The notes beneath the pieces are model-generated. The model saw nothing but the letters and a program-made list of their open reading frames with translations. It was not told where the DNA came from and ran no database searches. A stretch of DNA of 64,000 bases from Thiohalorhabdus denitrificans. Its GTDB lineage: Bacteria > Pseudomonadota > Gammaproteobacteria > Thiohalorhabdales > Thiohalorhabdaceae. The stretch is from the NCBI RefSeq assembly GCF_001399755.1, contig NZ_LJCP01000008.1, positions 62,001 to 126,000 on the forward strand, written 5' to 3'. Below, in pieces: positions 15,835 to 25,747 of the stretch; position 1 is the stretch's first letter, and each line of letters opens with the position of its first letter. The position numbers and the translations under genes are program-made.

Positions 15835-18351
15835 TCATCCCGCCCGCAGGCGCAGGTACACCTCCGGAAGCCGCTGCGGCAGCTCGTCCACCCGGTCCAG
15901 GACCAGATAGTGGCCCGGGCCGAAGATGGCCGGCAGGTAGTCGGAGCCCGAGGGGTCCAGGGTCAGGCAGAAGGGATGGATGCCCCGATCCACCGCCTCC
16001 TTCACCGCCATGCGGGTGTCCTCGTGCAGGTAGCGGGGGTCGCCGCCGTCGTCGTAGTCCGCGGGCCGGCCGTCGGACAGGATCAGCAGCAGCCGGCGCT
16101 CGGCGTTCACCCCCGCGAAGCGGCCGCTGGCGTGGCGGATGGCCGCCCCCATGCGGGTGGCCAGGCGGCCGTTTATGCCGGCGATGGTGCCGCGCACCTC
16201 CGCGTCCAGCGCCTGCCCAAACTCCTTGATGGGGTAGTAGCTTACGCTGTCCCGGTACTTGGAGGCGAACCCGGCCAGGGCGAAGGGGTCGCCCAGGGTG
16301 TCCAGGGCCTCGGCGAACAGCAGCATGCCCGCCCGCAGGCGGTCCACCACCCGGCCCTCCCCCGACTCGCAGGGCGCCATGATGGAGGTGGACAGGTCCG
16401 CCAGCAGCAGAACCGCCGTGTCGCGCTCCACCCGGGCTCGGTGCTGGTAGACGTAGGGCTCCGGCGCGTTGCCCGCGCGCTTCTCGGTGACGAAATCCAT
16501 GGCCGCCTCCACGTCCAGCTCCTCGCCGTCGAGCTGGCGGCGCAGGGGCGCCGGGCGCTGGGGCTTCTGCATCTGCAGGGCGCGCTTGAGGCGGGTCAGG
16601 GTGTCGCCGTGGGCGGTCAGCATCTCCGCGGCCGCGGCGGGATCCACCTCCGCCAGGCCCTTTTCCTGAATCCAGGCCCAGTCGGGCTTGTAGTCCCGAT
16701 CGCGGTAATCCCATTCGGGATAGCCCACCCCCACTTGGTCGGCCCGGCGCTGGCGGCGCTTGCCGGACACCGCCGTGGCGGTGTTGATGCCAGCGCCAAT
16801 TCGGCCGCCGCTGCCCCCGGTCTCCTCCGGCGGCATGGACCAGTCGGGGTCCTCCTGGGTCTCGCCGCCTTCCTGCTCCTCCTGGTTGGCCGCCTCCTCG
16901 CCGCGGCTCTCCTCCAGGTCGTCGGAGGCGGAGGGGTCCTGGTCCTCCTCGCCGCGGCTGCGGGGATACACGGGGCGGGAGGCATTGGGCCCGCGCCCGG
17001 GCAGGTAGGCTTCGTCGCGGGCGGCCAAGTCCGGCGTGGGCAGCCCCGTCTCCTCCTCGTAGAGGCGGTTGGCGATGCGGAAGGCGTCGAGCAGGGTGGC
17101 CCCGGGCTCCAGCAGCGGCCGCAGGCGCTCGTCCAGCTCCGCCTCGCCGAGGGCGCCGCGCACGCTGGCCCGGGCCAGGCGCCAGTAGGCTGCCGCCGCC
17201 CCCTCGGGCTCCCCGTTACGTTCGGCCAGGGCCTTCAGGCGCCGCAGATGCCCCGGGATGATGCGATCGAGGGCCGCGTCCACCCGCAGGTCCTCGCACA
17301 GGTCGAACAGCAGCTGGAAGCGGAACAGCTCGTCGCCGTAGGCGGCGTAGAGCGGCCGCCAGGTGACGCGCTGGTCGTCCTCCAGGGGCGGATGGGCCAT
17401 GCCCGCCTCGGCGAACAGGGCGTCGATGGCGTCCCGTTGGTAGGTGCCCAACTCGAGGTGGCCGGCCACATGGAAGACGGCCAGCAGGGCCTCGTCGCGG
17501 CTGGGGAACACCGCGGGCAAGAAGATTGCCTCGCCGTCGGTGTCCGCCAGGGGCCGGCCTTCGCCCGGGATCCACTCGCTCTCGGCGAAGGGATGGGCCC
17601 GGCCGAACCAGGCCGCCTGCAGCATCTGCAGCAGCCGGGCGTGCTCCCGCACCCGATAGCCGGGCACGGCCTCCAGCAGCAGGCCCACGCTCTCGGCGCT
17701 CTCCAGCCGGAAGTAGGCCTCGCCGCGCTGGCGGGAGGCCTGCAGGATATCCGCGCCCCGGCGCGCCCACTGGTCCAGCCCCTCGGGGCCCACCAGGTCG
17801 CGCACCCGCATAGCCCCGGTGACGTAGCTGCCCAGGGCCACCCGGCGCTCCTGGAACAGCTTCTCGGCGGGGGCCAGCAGCTCCTCCATGCCCGCGGCGC
17901 CCTTGCCGCCGGCGAGGTCGCGCCAGGGGGTACGGAAGTAGCTGGTGCCCGAGTCCAGGTGGCGATCCAGCCAGCGGATGCCGAGCTCGAACCAGGTGCG
18001 CTCGCCCTCCGGGCCCAGCTCGGCGTAGACCTCGCCCACCTGGGGCATGAAGGCCTCCAGGGCCTTGTAGGAGCCGCGCCAGCGCAGGAACTCCGCCGCC
18101 TGCTCCACCCAGTCCAGGCAGTCGCAGGCGGCGATGGCCTGCTCCGTGTTGCGGATGAAGGCCTTGCCCGCCTCGCGGTCGTGGAAGAACAGGTCGCGGG
18201 CGTGCTCCAGCCAGTGCAGCGCCGCCTCGGCGCCGAACCGCTCCTGGACCGTGGGCAGCACCTGGGTGGAGTCGCGGTGGGCGACGAAGCTCACCCCTTC
18301 CAGGTGCTGGCGGATCTCCTCGATCTCGAGGAGGGCTTCGTTCTCGGTCAT
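15835..18351 (-). CDS. cbbO: CbbO-type von Willebrand factor A protein (RuBisCO activase partner)
   Basis: An 838-residue cytosolic protein. The C-terminal VWA domain (about 640-838) has an intact metal-ion adhesion site: DLSTS at 652-656, a Thr near 732 and LSDG near 759. A long helical N-terminal region precedes an acidic, Glu/Asp-rich linker (about 455-510). CbbO docks the CbbQ AAA+ ring onto RuBisCO to remove inhibitory sugar phosphates. The length suits CbbO better than the related NorD (around 600 residues). No rubisco genes lie in the window, so the role is inferred. The start at 18351 has no recognisable ribosome-binding site. Confidence 0.83.
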   Translation of the reverse strand: MTENEALLEIEEIRQHLEGVSFVAHRDSTQVLPTVQERFGAEAALHWLEHARDLFFHDREAGKAFIRNTEQAIAACDCLDWVEQAAEFLRWRGSYKALEAFMPQVGEVYAELGPEGERTWFELGIRWLDRHLDSGTSYFRTPWRDLAGGKGAAGMEELLAPAEKLFQERRVALGSYVTGAMRVRDLVGPEGLDQWARRGADILQASRQRGEAYFRLESAESVGLLLEAVPGYRVREHARLLQMLQAAWFGRAHPFAESEWIPGEGRPLADTDGEAIFLPAVFPSRDEALLAVFHVAGHLELGTYQRDAIDALFAEAGMAHPPLEDDQRVTWRPLYAAYGDELFRFQLLFDLCEDLRVDAALDRIIPGHLRRLKALAERNGEPEGAAAAYWRLARASVRGALGEAELDERLRPLLEPGATLLDAFRIANRLYEEETGLPTPDLAARDEAYLPGRGPNASRPVYPRSRGEEDQDPSASDDLEESRGEEAANQEEQEGGETQEDPDWSMPPEETGGSGGRIGAGINTATAVSGKRRQRRADQVGVGYPEWDYRDRDYKPDWAWIQEKGLAEVDPAAAAEMLTAHGDTLTRLKRALQMQKPQRPAPLRRQLDGEELDVEAAMDFVTEKRAGNAPEPYVYQHRARVERDTAVLLLADLSTSIMAPCESGEGRVVDRLRAGMLLFAEALDTLGDPFALAGFASKYRDSVSYYPIKEFGQALDAEVRGTIAGINGRLATRMGAAIRHASGRFAGVNAERRLLLILSDGRPADYDDGGDPRYLHEDTRMAVKEAVDRGIHPFCLTLDPSGSDYLPAIFGPGHYLVLDRVDELPQRLPEVYLRLRAG

Positions 18352-18371
18352 GGCTTATTCACGGATTATTG

Positions 18372-18530
18372 AACCGCCAAGTACGCCAAGGCCGCCAAGA
18401 AAGGGACTCAAAGAAAAACCCTCCGGAAGCGCGCCCCAAAAGCCGGAGATAGCCAACCTCGCTTCCTTTTTTGGGATCTTCCTTGTTGCCGTTTTCGCCG
18501 TCCTTGGCGTTCTCGGCGTCCTTGGCGGTT
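18372..18530. repeat. Inverted-repeat element with 9-base units, copy A
   Basis: The left arm begins AACCGCCAAGTACGCCAAG and the right arm is its near-complement, ending CTTGGCGGTT. Each arm has about three 9-base units of CGCCAAGGA type. The core between the arms is unlike that of copy B. It fills nearly all of the gap between cbbQ and cbbO and lies 21 bp from the cbbO start. Confidence 0.85.
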
Positions 18531-18543
18531 GGATTCCTGCCCT

Positions 18544-19404
18544 TCAGGCCGTCGCCTCGGCGCCGAAGTGGGTGCGCATGATCTCCATCAGCGCCTCGGA
18601 AAGCTCCGGGTCGTCGGTGATAGGGGCGACCATGGCGGCCCGGCAGGCCTCCAGGGGCGCCATGCCGGCGTGGATGAGCTGGCCGGCGTACACCAGGGCG
18701 CGGGTGGAGGTCACCTCGTCGAGGCCGTGGTCCTTGAGGTTGCGGGCCTGGCGGCCGGCGGCCACCAGCTTGTCCAGCAGCTCGCCGTCGAGGCCCTCGG
18801 ACTCCTTGGCCACGATCTCGCGCTCCACCGCCTCGGAGGGGTAGTCGAAGTTGTAGGCCACGAAGCGCTGCTTGGTGGAAGGCTTCAGGTCCTTGAGGAC
18901 GGTCTGGTACCCCGGGTTGTAGGAGATCACCAGCATGAAGTCCTCGTGGGCGTCGATGATCTGGCCCTTCTTGTCCAGGGGGAGCTGGCGGCGGTGGTCG
19001 GTGAGGGGATGGATCACCACCGTGGTGTCCGTGCGGGCCTCGACGATCTCATCCAGGTAGCAGATGGCCCCTTCCTTCACCGCCTTGGTGAGCGGGCCGT
19101 CCTGCCACACCGTCTCCTCGCCCTGCAGCAGGAAGCGGCCCACCAGGTCGGAGCTGGTGAGGTCCTCGTGGCAGGAGACGGTAACCAGAGGACGGCCCAG
19201 CTTGTGGGCCACGTGCTCCAGAAAGCGGGTCTTGCCGCACCCGGTGGGGCCCTTGAGCATCACCGGCAGGCGCTCGTCGTAGGCGGCCTGGAAGAATTCG
19301 ATCTCGCCACCCTGGGCGGCGTAGAAGGGCGCGTCGCCGTCCTCGGGGGCCTGGATCACGTCCCGCTCCACGCCCCGCAATCTATCGATGAACTTCTTTA
19401 CCAT
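18544..19404 (-). CDS. cbbQ: CbbQ-type AAA+ ATPase (RuBisCO activase motor)
   Basis: A 286-residue MoxR-family ATPase of the CbbQ/NirQ/NorQ group. Walker A GPTGCGKT is at residues 52-59, Walker B ICYLDE at 114-119, and the family loop [13 protein letters not shown] at 83-95. With CbbO it would form a RuBisCO activase. NorQ for nitric oxide reductase is the main alternative, but the partner gene is CbbO-sized. The ATG at 19404 has GAGGAG eight bases upstream. A longer open frame extends upstream without a site. Confidence 0.85.
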   Translation of the reverse strand: MVKKFIDRLRGVERDVIQAPEDGDAPFYAAQGGEIEFFQAAYDERLPVMLKGPTGCGKTRFLEHVAHKLGRPLVTVSCHEDLTSSDLVGRFLLQGEETVWQDGPLTKAVKEGAICYLDEIVEARTDTTVVIHPLTDHRRQLPLDKKGQIIDAHEDFMLVISYNPGYQTVLKDLKPSTKQRFVAYNFDYPSEAVEREIVAKESEGLDGELLDKLVAAGRQARNLKDHGLDEVTSTRALVYAGQLIHAGMAPLEACRAAMVAPITDDPELSEALMEIMRTHFGAEATA

Positions 19405-19522
19405 GATCGGGCTCCTCGTCTCGCCCCGCGCCGGACCAACGCCCGCGGATTTCCGAGCTTCAGTATCAGGAAACACGCTAATATACCAGTCCGGACCTCG
19501 GGGGGCGAAACGAGTTTCGGGG

Positions 19523-20884
19523 CTATTCCCCGGCCTCCGCGACCCCGGCATCCCCGCCGGGCGCCGCGGCCAGCGCGCCCACGGTCACCGACCCGAGCTC
19601 CTGCTCCAGGGCCCGGTCCATGCGCTCCATGAGGCGATCGGCCACGGGATCGGGGCGCAGGCGGTAGCGCGGCGGGCCGGCCCCGCCGGAGGAGCGGGTC
19701 ACCGCATCGATCACCTCCTTGACCGTGACGGTATCGGGATCCCGGGCGGGCAGATAGGCCGGGGGGCTCTCCCCGGTGGGCGCGATCAGGCCCGCCCCGT
19801 GGAGGTCCTCGAGGACCCCCAGCAGGGGATTTCCGGGGATCCCGAGGCGGGCCTGCAGGGCCTCCAGGGTCCAGGGGGACCGGCCCAGCTCGAATTCCCG
19901 GCACACCAGGAGCATGGCCGTGAGGGCCGCCCGCTGCCGGGGCCGGCCGCGCAGCGGCGTTCCCTGCTCGGGCTGGCCCAGGTACTCGGGGTGCTGGAAG
20001 AAGAAGGTGATCCGCGCCCCCACCAGTAGGATCAGCCAGCTCAGATAGAGCCAGATCATGAACAGCAGGCCGATGGCGAAGCCGGAGTAGATGGCCGCGT
20101 AGCGGGCCGAGCTGGCCACGAAGCTCCCGAAGACCCAGCCGGAGAGCTGCCACAGGAGACCAGCCACCACGCCTCCGGTGAGGGCGTTGAGGGAAGGTAC
20201 CCGGGTGTTGGGCACCAGGAGGTAGAACAGGGTGAAGGCCCCCACCACCAGGGCCACCGGGAGCAGCTGGGACAGCAGGACCAGCACCGTACCGAAGGGC
20301 TCCAGGCCCCAGATGACCCGGAACCAGGGGGACTCCAGGGCCCGGGCGGTCATGCCGATGGTGGTGAAGATCAGGATGGGGCCGCCGAAGATCACGCTCA
20401 GGTAACCGCTGACGCTCTGCGGCCAGCTCCGGGCCTCCCGGATGTCCCAGATGTAGTTGAAGCTGGTCTCGATCTTGTAGATCAGGGAGCCCACGGTGAA
20501 CAGGAGGAAACCCAGCCCCATGGTGCCGAGCACCCCCACCTCGATGTTGTCCACGAATTCGAGGATGCGCTCGGCGAAGCCCCGGCCCTCGGGCCCCAGG
20601 GGGGCGAGGAAGCCGAGGAGGAGCGGCTCCAGGCGGTTCTGCATACCCAGGGCCGTGAGCACCGAGAAGCCGAAGGCCAGCATCGGCACCAGGGACAGCA
20701 GGGTGGTGTAGACCAGGCTGGTGGTGTGACGGGTCAGAGCGCCCTCGTAGAGGTCCAGGGCGAGGGCCCAGAGGATCTGTCCGGAGCGGACCAGGACGCG
20801 GCGCCTCCAGGGGAGGCCGCTCACCTCCTGGCCCCAGAGGGCCCGGTTCAGCCAACGGGTTAACCGCTCCCAGCGACTCGCCAT
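19523..20884 (-). CDS. YihY/BrkB-family membrane protein with winged-helix-like tail (copy 1)
   Basis: A 453-residue protein. Residues about 45-300 form the YihY membrane domain ([20 protein letters not shown] near 54-73; the typical six helices; [25 protein letters not shown] near the end). The last 150 residues are soluble, and a segment near 345-375 ([11 protein letters not shown]...[11 protein letters not shown]) looks like a winged helix. Function of the family is unknown. The ATG at 20884 follows GGGAGGGG. A paralogue lies directly upstream. Confidence 0.87.
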   Translation of the reverse strand: MASRWERLTRWLNRALWGQEVSGLPWRRRVLVRSGQILWALALDLYEGALTRHTTSLVYTTLLSLVPMLAFGFSVLTALGMQNRLEPLLLGFLAPLGPEGRGFAERILEFVDNIEVGVLGTMGLGFLLFTVGSLIYKIETSFNYIWDIREARSWPQSVSGYLSVIFGGPILIFTTIGMTARALESPWFRVIWGLEPFGTVLVLLSQLLPVALVVGAFTLFYLLVPNTRVPSLNALTGGVVAGLLWQLSGWVFGSFVASSARYAAIYSGFAIGLLFMIWLYLSWLILLVGARITFFFQHPEYLGQPEQGTPLRGRPRQRAALTAMLLVCREFELGRSPWTLEALQARLGIPGNPLLGVLEDLHGAGLIAPTGESPPAYLPARDPDTVTVKEVIDAVTRSSGGAGPPRYRLRPDPVADRLMERMDRALEQELGSVTVGALAAAPGGDAGVAEAGE

Positions 20885-20921
20885 TACCCCTCCCGGTCCG
20901 ACCTAATTAGCCGCCGCCGGT

Positions 20922-22250
20922 TCAGGATGGGCCCGCCGGCCCCGCCAGGTCCACCAGCGTGGCCCCGGCCAGGCTTTCCCCGCAGGCCTGCTCACAGGCC
21001 CCCAGGTAGCGCTCCACCCGCGGGTCCTCGGGCAGGTAGTAGGGCGGCACCACCTCGTAGCCGCCGGCGGCCCGGACCGCCCCCAGGAACTCCTCCAGGG
21101 GGACCCGCTCCGGGCTGCGCCCCGGGACAAGGCCCGGGGGCTCCCCCCGAGTGGGTAACAGGAGCCCCGCCTGCTGGAGGTCCTCCACCACCCGCTCCAC
21201 CACCTCCACCGGCACCTCCAGCCAGTGGGCCAGCCGATCCGCGGTCCATGGGGCCTGGGCGCCCGCGAGGTAGTCCCGAACGATGGACGCCATCAGGAGC
21301 AGGGCCAGACGCTCGGCGAGACGGGCGCTCACCCGCGCCCGCCCTCCGTACCGGCGCAGGGACTCGGGGTGCTGCACGTAAAAGGCCAGGCGCGCCCCCA
21401 GCAGGAGGATCAGCCAGCTCTGGTACACCCAGATCATGAACACCACCAGGATGGCCAGGCCCGAGTAGACCGCCGCGTAGCGGGTCGATCCCACTGCCAC
21501 GGCGCCGAAGATCCAGCCCACCGTTTCCCACAGGATCCCCGCCACCAGGCCGCCCACCAGAGCCGCGCGCACCTGGACCCGGGTATGGGGAATGATGTAG
21601 TAGACGAAGGCGAAGGCCAGGATCACCAGGGCATAGGGGAGGAGGGCCAGGGCCGCAGCCACGATGGTACCCAGCGGGCCGAGGGCCAGGACGGCCTGCA
21701 CGCGCTCGCTGGCGAACAGGGAGGCGGTCAGGGCCAGGGCCCCCACCACCAGCAGGGGGCCCACGGTGATGATGGCCAGGTAGCCGACGATCCGCTGACC
21801 CAGCCCGCGCAGGCGCCGCACCGCCCAAAAATCGTTCAGGGCGCCCTCCACCTTCTGCGCCAGGGAGATGGCCGTGTAGAGCAGGAACACTACACCCGCC
21901 GCGCCCAGCACCCCCGTGTTCACCCCCTCCACGAAGCCCTGCAGGCGGCGGGCCATGCGGTCCCCCGCCTCCCCCAGGGGATCGAAGGCGCCGGCCAGCA
22001 GCGGGAAGAGCTGCTCGTGCAGGCCGAACCCCTTGAGCATGGAAAAGCCCACCGCCAGGAGGGGAATAAGGGCCAGGAGGGTGGTATAGACCAGGCTGGT
22101 GGCCTGGTCGGGGATCCGCCCCTCCCAGGCCAGCTCCCGCCCCAGCACGTGCAGCACGCGCAGGATGCGGACGGCGGCCCGGCGTAGCCGGCTCTCTCCG
22201 GGATCGGACTCCCAGGCGAACCGGACCAGGGACTGGAAGGGGTGCCCCAT
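20922..22250 (-). CDS. YihY/BrkB-family membrane protein with winged-helix-like tail (copy 2)
   Basis: A 442-residue paralogue of the neighbour at 19523, with the same layout: a membrane domain ([20 protein letters not shown] near 46-65, [26 protein letters not shown]) and a soluble tail with [13 protein letters not shown]...[11 protein letters not shown]. The two are clearly related but well diverged, so the duplication is old. The spacing is 37 bp, and one transcript is likely. Confidence 0.87.
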   Translation of the reverse strand: MGHPFQSLVRFAWESDPGESRLRRAAVRILRVLHVLGRELAWEGRIPDQATSLVYTTLLALIPLLAVGFSMLKGFGLHEQLFPLLAGAFDPLGEAGDRMARRLQGFVEGVNTGVLGAAGVVFLLYTAISLAQKVEGALNDFWAVRRLRGLGQRIVGYLAIITVGPLLVVGALALTASLFASERVQAVLALGPLGTIVAAALALLPYALVILAFAFVYYIIPHTRVQVRAALVGGLVAGILWETVGWIFGAVAVGSTRYAAVYSGLAILVVFMIWVYQSWLILLLGARLAFYVQHPESLRRYGGRARVSARLAERLALLLMASIVRDYLAGAQAPWTADRLAHWLEVPVEVVERVVEDLQQAGLLLPTRGEPPGLVPGRSPERVPLEEFLGAVRAAGGYEVVPPYYLPEDPRVERYLGACEQACGESLAGATLVDLAGPAGPS

Positions 22251-22362
22251 TTCCGTCCAACCTTTTCTTACCGCGAGGGCTTCGTCCCCCCCTCATTCCA
22301 CCCTACAATACCTCCTGCCCACTCCATCCCTTTCCGGGGGCCCCCGACGCAAGGAGCGCGCA

Positions 22363-23717
22363 GTGCAAACCAAGATCCTCCTCGACGAGTCCGAAATCCC
22401 CCGCCATTGGTACAACGTGGTGGCGGACATGCCCAACCCGCCCGCGCCGCCGCTCGGCCCCGACGGCCAGCCGGTGGGTCCCGAGGCCCTGTCGGCCATC
22501 TTCCCGCAAGGGATCATCGAGCAGGAGGTTGCCACGGACCGCTGGATCGAGATCCCGGAGCCGGTGCGCGAGGCCTACGCCCTGTGGCGCCCGCCCCCTT
22601 GTACCGGGCGCACCGGCTGGAGGCGGCCCTGGGGACGCCGGCCCGCATCTACTACAAGTACGAGGGGGTCAGCCCCGCCGGGTCGCACAAGCCCAACTCC
22701 GCCATCGCCCAGGCCTACTACAACAAGCGGGAGGGCTTCACCCGCCTGGCCACGGAGACCGGGGCCGGTCAGTGGGGCTCCTCCCTGGCCTTCGCCGGGG
22801 AGATGTTCGGCCTGGACGTGCGCGTCTACATGGTCAAGGTCAGCTACGAGCAGAAGCCCTTCCGCCGCTCCATGATGCAGACCTGGGGCGCGGAGGTGCT
22901 GCCCAGCCCCACCGACCATACCGAGGCCGGGCGCAAGGCCCTGGCCGAGGACCCGAACAACCCCGGCTCCCTGGGGCTGGCCATCTCGGAGGCGGTGGAG
23001 GACGCCGCCGGGCGCGAGGACACCAACTACGCCCTGGGGTCGGTGCTCAACCACGTGCTGCTGCACCAGACCGTGATCGGGCTGGAGGCCAAGAAGCAGT
23101 TTGATCAGGTTGGCGACTACCCGGACATGGTGTTCGCCCCCTGCGGCGGCGGCTCCAACTTCGGCGGCGCCGCCTTCCCCTTCCTGGCCGACAAGGCGGC
23201 CGGCAAGGGGGTCCGCCTGGTGGCCGTGGAGCCCACCTCCTGCCCCACCCTCACCCGCGGCCACTACGCCTACGACTACGGCGATTCCCAGGGCCTCACG
23301 CCGCTGTCCCTCATGTACACCCTGGGCCACGACTTCATGCCGCCCTCCATCCACGCCGGGGGCCTGCGCTACCACGGCGACTCGGCCCTGGTCTCCCAGC
23401 TCTACCACGAGGGCGTCCTGGAGGCGGTGGCCGTGCCCCAGGTGGAGACCTTCCAGGCCGGGGTCACCTTCGCCCGCGCCGAGGGCATCATCCCCGCCCC
23501 GGAGACCAACCACGCCATCCGCGCCTGCATGGACGAGGCCCTCCGCTGCAGGGAGAGCGGCGAGGAGAAGACGCTGTTCTTCAACCTCTCCGGGCACGGC
23601 CACTTCGACATGGCCGCCTACGACCGCTACTTCTCCGGGGAACTGGAGAACTACGAGTACCCCGCCGAGGAGATCGATGCCGCCCTGCACCGGCTGCCCA
23701 AGGTCGCCGGGACCTGA
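22363..23717 (+). pseudogene. trpB2: TrpB2-type tryptophan synthase beta chain, interrupted by a one-base frameshift
   Basis: A PLP-dependent TrpB-like enzyme that would join indole and serine. The first part, from GTG 22363 (AAGGAG six bases upstream), reads [18 protein letters not shown] to LWRPP. The rest continues in the next frame from [13 protein letters not shown] through GSHKPN (PLP lysine), [10 protein letters not shown] and the GGGSNFGG phosphate loop, to the stop at 23717. Family alignment from memory needs LWRP(T/P)PLYR exactly at the join, so one base is missing at the C5 run 22594-22598. This could be a sequencing error, a real inactivating change or slippage. Everything else is intact. 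Confidence 0.85.
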
Positions 23718-23740
23718 CCGGGGGCTCCGCCCAACCGCGC

Positions 23741-23774
23741 AAAAAAACCCCGCTCCAGGAGGAGCGGGGTTTTT
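23741..23774. terminator. Bidirectional Rho-independent terminator
   Basis: A nine-bp stem CCCCGCTCC / GGAGCGGGG with loop AGGA is flanked by A7 on the left and T5 on the right, between the convergent trpB2 and petC genes. It can serve both strands. Confidence 0.92.
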
Positions 23775-23801
23775 CTTGCCGCGGCGAAGGCTACGGACGG
23801 G

Positions 23802-24527
23802 TCAGTGGATATCCCGCCAGTATTCCTTCTTCACCAGGAAGGTGACCAGGCCGAGGATCACCAGGAACAGCAGGACCCAGGGACCCATGGAATGGCGCGC
23901 CTTCACCGAGGGATCGCCCACGTAGGACATGAAGGACACCAGGTTCTGGACCTTCTGATCCAGCTTCTCCGGCACCTCCGGGTACTCCAGCTCGCCCTCC
24001 CCTTCACCATGGTGGGGCTGGGGCATGGCGTCGTAGTACGCCGGGGCCTCCGCGGTCATGTTGTAGAGGACGTTGGGCATGCTGACCTGCGGGAACACGT
24101 GGTTGTTCCAGCCGGTGGCCGAGCCCCCGTCCCGATGGAAGCGCAGGAGGTAGGTGTAGATCCAGTCCTCCCCGCGGACCCGGGAGGTCAGGGAAAGGTC
24201 CGGCGCCGCGGCGCCGAACCACCGGTTGCCCTGGTCCTCCGTCATGGCCGATTCGAGATGATCGTTGACGCTTGCGAGCCCGTACATCAGCTCGTCCTCG
24301 ATCACCTCCTTGGACATGCCGAGGTCGTTCTCCAGGTTCTTGAGGCGGAAGAACTCGGCGGAGTGGCACCCCATGCAGTTGTCGATGAAGGTCTCCGCCC
24401 CGTCGCGCAGGGCCTCGTTGGAGTAGTCCGCCTCCATGTGCATGAGGTCCGCCCCGCCGCCGGCGGCATGGGCGACGCCCGGAAGGGCGACAAGGCCCGT
24501 CACGATAGCTGCGATCCAGTTCTTCAT
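23802..24527 (-). CDS. petC: Ubiquinol-cytochrome c reductase, cytochrome c1
   Basis: A 241-residue haem c subunit of the bc1 complex that passes electrons from the Rieske protein to soluble cytochrome c. It has a signal peptide (1-21), the haem site CMGCH (51-55), the axial-ligand region MPNVL near residue 150, and a C-terminal membrane anchor (about 215-233). The ATG overlaps the petB stop by one base (TGATG). Confidence 0.96.
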   Translation of the reverse strand: MKNWIAAIVTGLVALPGVAHAAGGGADLMHMEADYSNEALRDGAETFIDNCMGCHSAEFFRLKNLENDLGMSKEVIEDELMYGLASVNDHLESAMTEDQGNRWFGAAAPDLSLTSRVRGEDWIYTYLLRFHRDGGSATGWNNHVFPQVSMPNVLYNMTAEAPAYYDAMPQPHHGEGEGELEYPEVPEKLDQKVQNLVSFMSYVGDPSVKARHSMGPWVLLFLVILGLVTFLVKKEYWRDIH

Positions 24528-25735
24528 CACTTGGTCACCCTTTCCGGAACCGGTTTCGGCTTTTCCCACTTGGACACGAACGGCAGCGCGATAAAGAACG
24601 CGAAGTAGATCACCGTGAAGATCCGCGCGAACATGGTGTAGGTCGCGGTTGCCGGCTGTCCGCCCAGCCACATGAGCACCACGAAGCTGATGCCGAACAG
24701 GATGACCATCTGCTTGTAGATGGGCCGGAACCGCCAGGACTTGGCCTTGGAGCGGTCGAGCCAGGGCAGCAGGAACAGGAAGGCGATAGCCAGGACCATC
24801 AGCACCACCCCGGTCAGCTTGTCGGGCACCGCGCGCAGGATGGCGTAGAAGGTGCCGAAGTACCACACCGGCTTGATGTGGGCCGGGGTCTGCAGGGGAT
24901 TGGCTTCCTTGAAGTTGTCGTGCTCCAGGACGTACCCGCCCGCCGTCGGCAGATAGAAGATGATCACCGCCGCCACGAACAGGAAGACCACCGCACCGAA
25001 GATGTCCTTGACGGTGTAGTAGGGATGGAAGGGAATGCCGTCCACCGGCTTGCCGCTTTCATCCTTGTTCTTCTTGATGTCCACCCCGTCCGGGTTGTTG
25101 GAGCCCACCTCGTGCAGGGCGATCAGGTGCACCGCCACCAGGGCCAGCAGCACGATGGGCAGGGCCACCACGTGCAGGGCGAAGAAGCGATTCAGGGTGG
25201 GGTCCGAGATGGAGAAGCCGCCGCGGATCCACTCCGCCAGGTCCGCTCCCACGTAGGGGACGGCGGTGAACAGGTTCACGATCACCTGCGCGCCCCAGTA
25301 GGACATCTGGCCCCAGGGCAGCACGTAGCCCATGAAGGCCTCGGCCATGAGCACCAGGAAGATCAGCATGCCCACCAGCCACACCAGCTCCCGCGGCTGT
25401 TTGTAGGACCCGTACATGAGGCCGCGGAACATGTGGAGGTAGATGACGATGAAGAAGGCCGAGGCCCCGGTGGAGTGCATGTACCGGATCAGCCAGCCGA
25501 ACTGCACATCGCGCATGATGTGCTCGACGGAAGCGAAGGCCAGCTCGGCGTCGGGCTTGTAGTGCATGGTGAGCCAAATCCCGGACAGGATCTGCACCAC
25601 CAGCACCAGCAGGGCCAGCGAGCCGAAATAATACATGAAGTTGAAATTCTTCGGCGCATAGTACTCGGTCAGATGCTCGCGGATGTTCCGCATGAGCGGG
25701 TAGCGGGCATCGACCCAATCGATAACTCGGTTCAC
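24527..25735 (-). CDS. petB: Ubiquinol-cytochrome c reductase, cytochrome b
   Basis: A 402-residue, eight-helix core subunit binding two b haems. Conserved blocks include GYVLPWGQMSYWGA, and AHIKPVWYF with the PVWY form of the Qo motif. PVWY, as opposed to PEWY, is, to my knowledge, usual in gammaproteobacteria. The start is GTG at 25735 with GGGGGAG upstream, 12 bp after petA. The gene is complete and not fused to c1. Confidence 0.97.
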   Translation of the reverse strand: MNRVIDWVDARYPLMRNIREHLTEYYAPKNFNFMYYFGSLALLVLVVQILSGIWLTMHYKPDAELAFASVEHIMRDVQFGWLIRYMHSTGASAFFIVIYLHMFRGLMYGSYKQPRELVWLVGMLIFLVLMAEAFMGYVLPWGQMSYWGAQVIVNLFTAVPYVGADLAEWIRGGFSISDPTLNRFFALHVVALPIVLLALVAVHLIALHEVGSNNPDGVDIKKNKDESGKPVDGIPFHPYYTVKDIFGAVVFLFVAAVIIFYLPTAGGYVLEHDNFKEANPLQTPAHIKPVWYFGTFYAILRAVPDKLTGVVLMVLAIAFLFLLPWLDRSKAKSWRFRPIYKQMVILFGISFVVLMWLGGQPATATYTMFARIFTVIYFAFFIALPFVSKWEKPKPVPERVTK

Positions 25736-25747
25736 GTTCGCTCCCCC

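Noticed and set aside
24850-24880. PVWY in place of PEWY in the cytochrome b Qo site
   Set aside because: This form is, to my knowledge, the normal one in gammaproteobacteria such as Pseudomonas, so it supports classification but is not novel.
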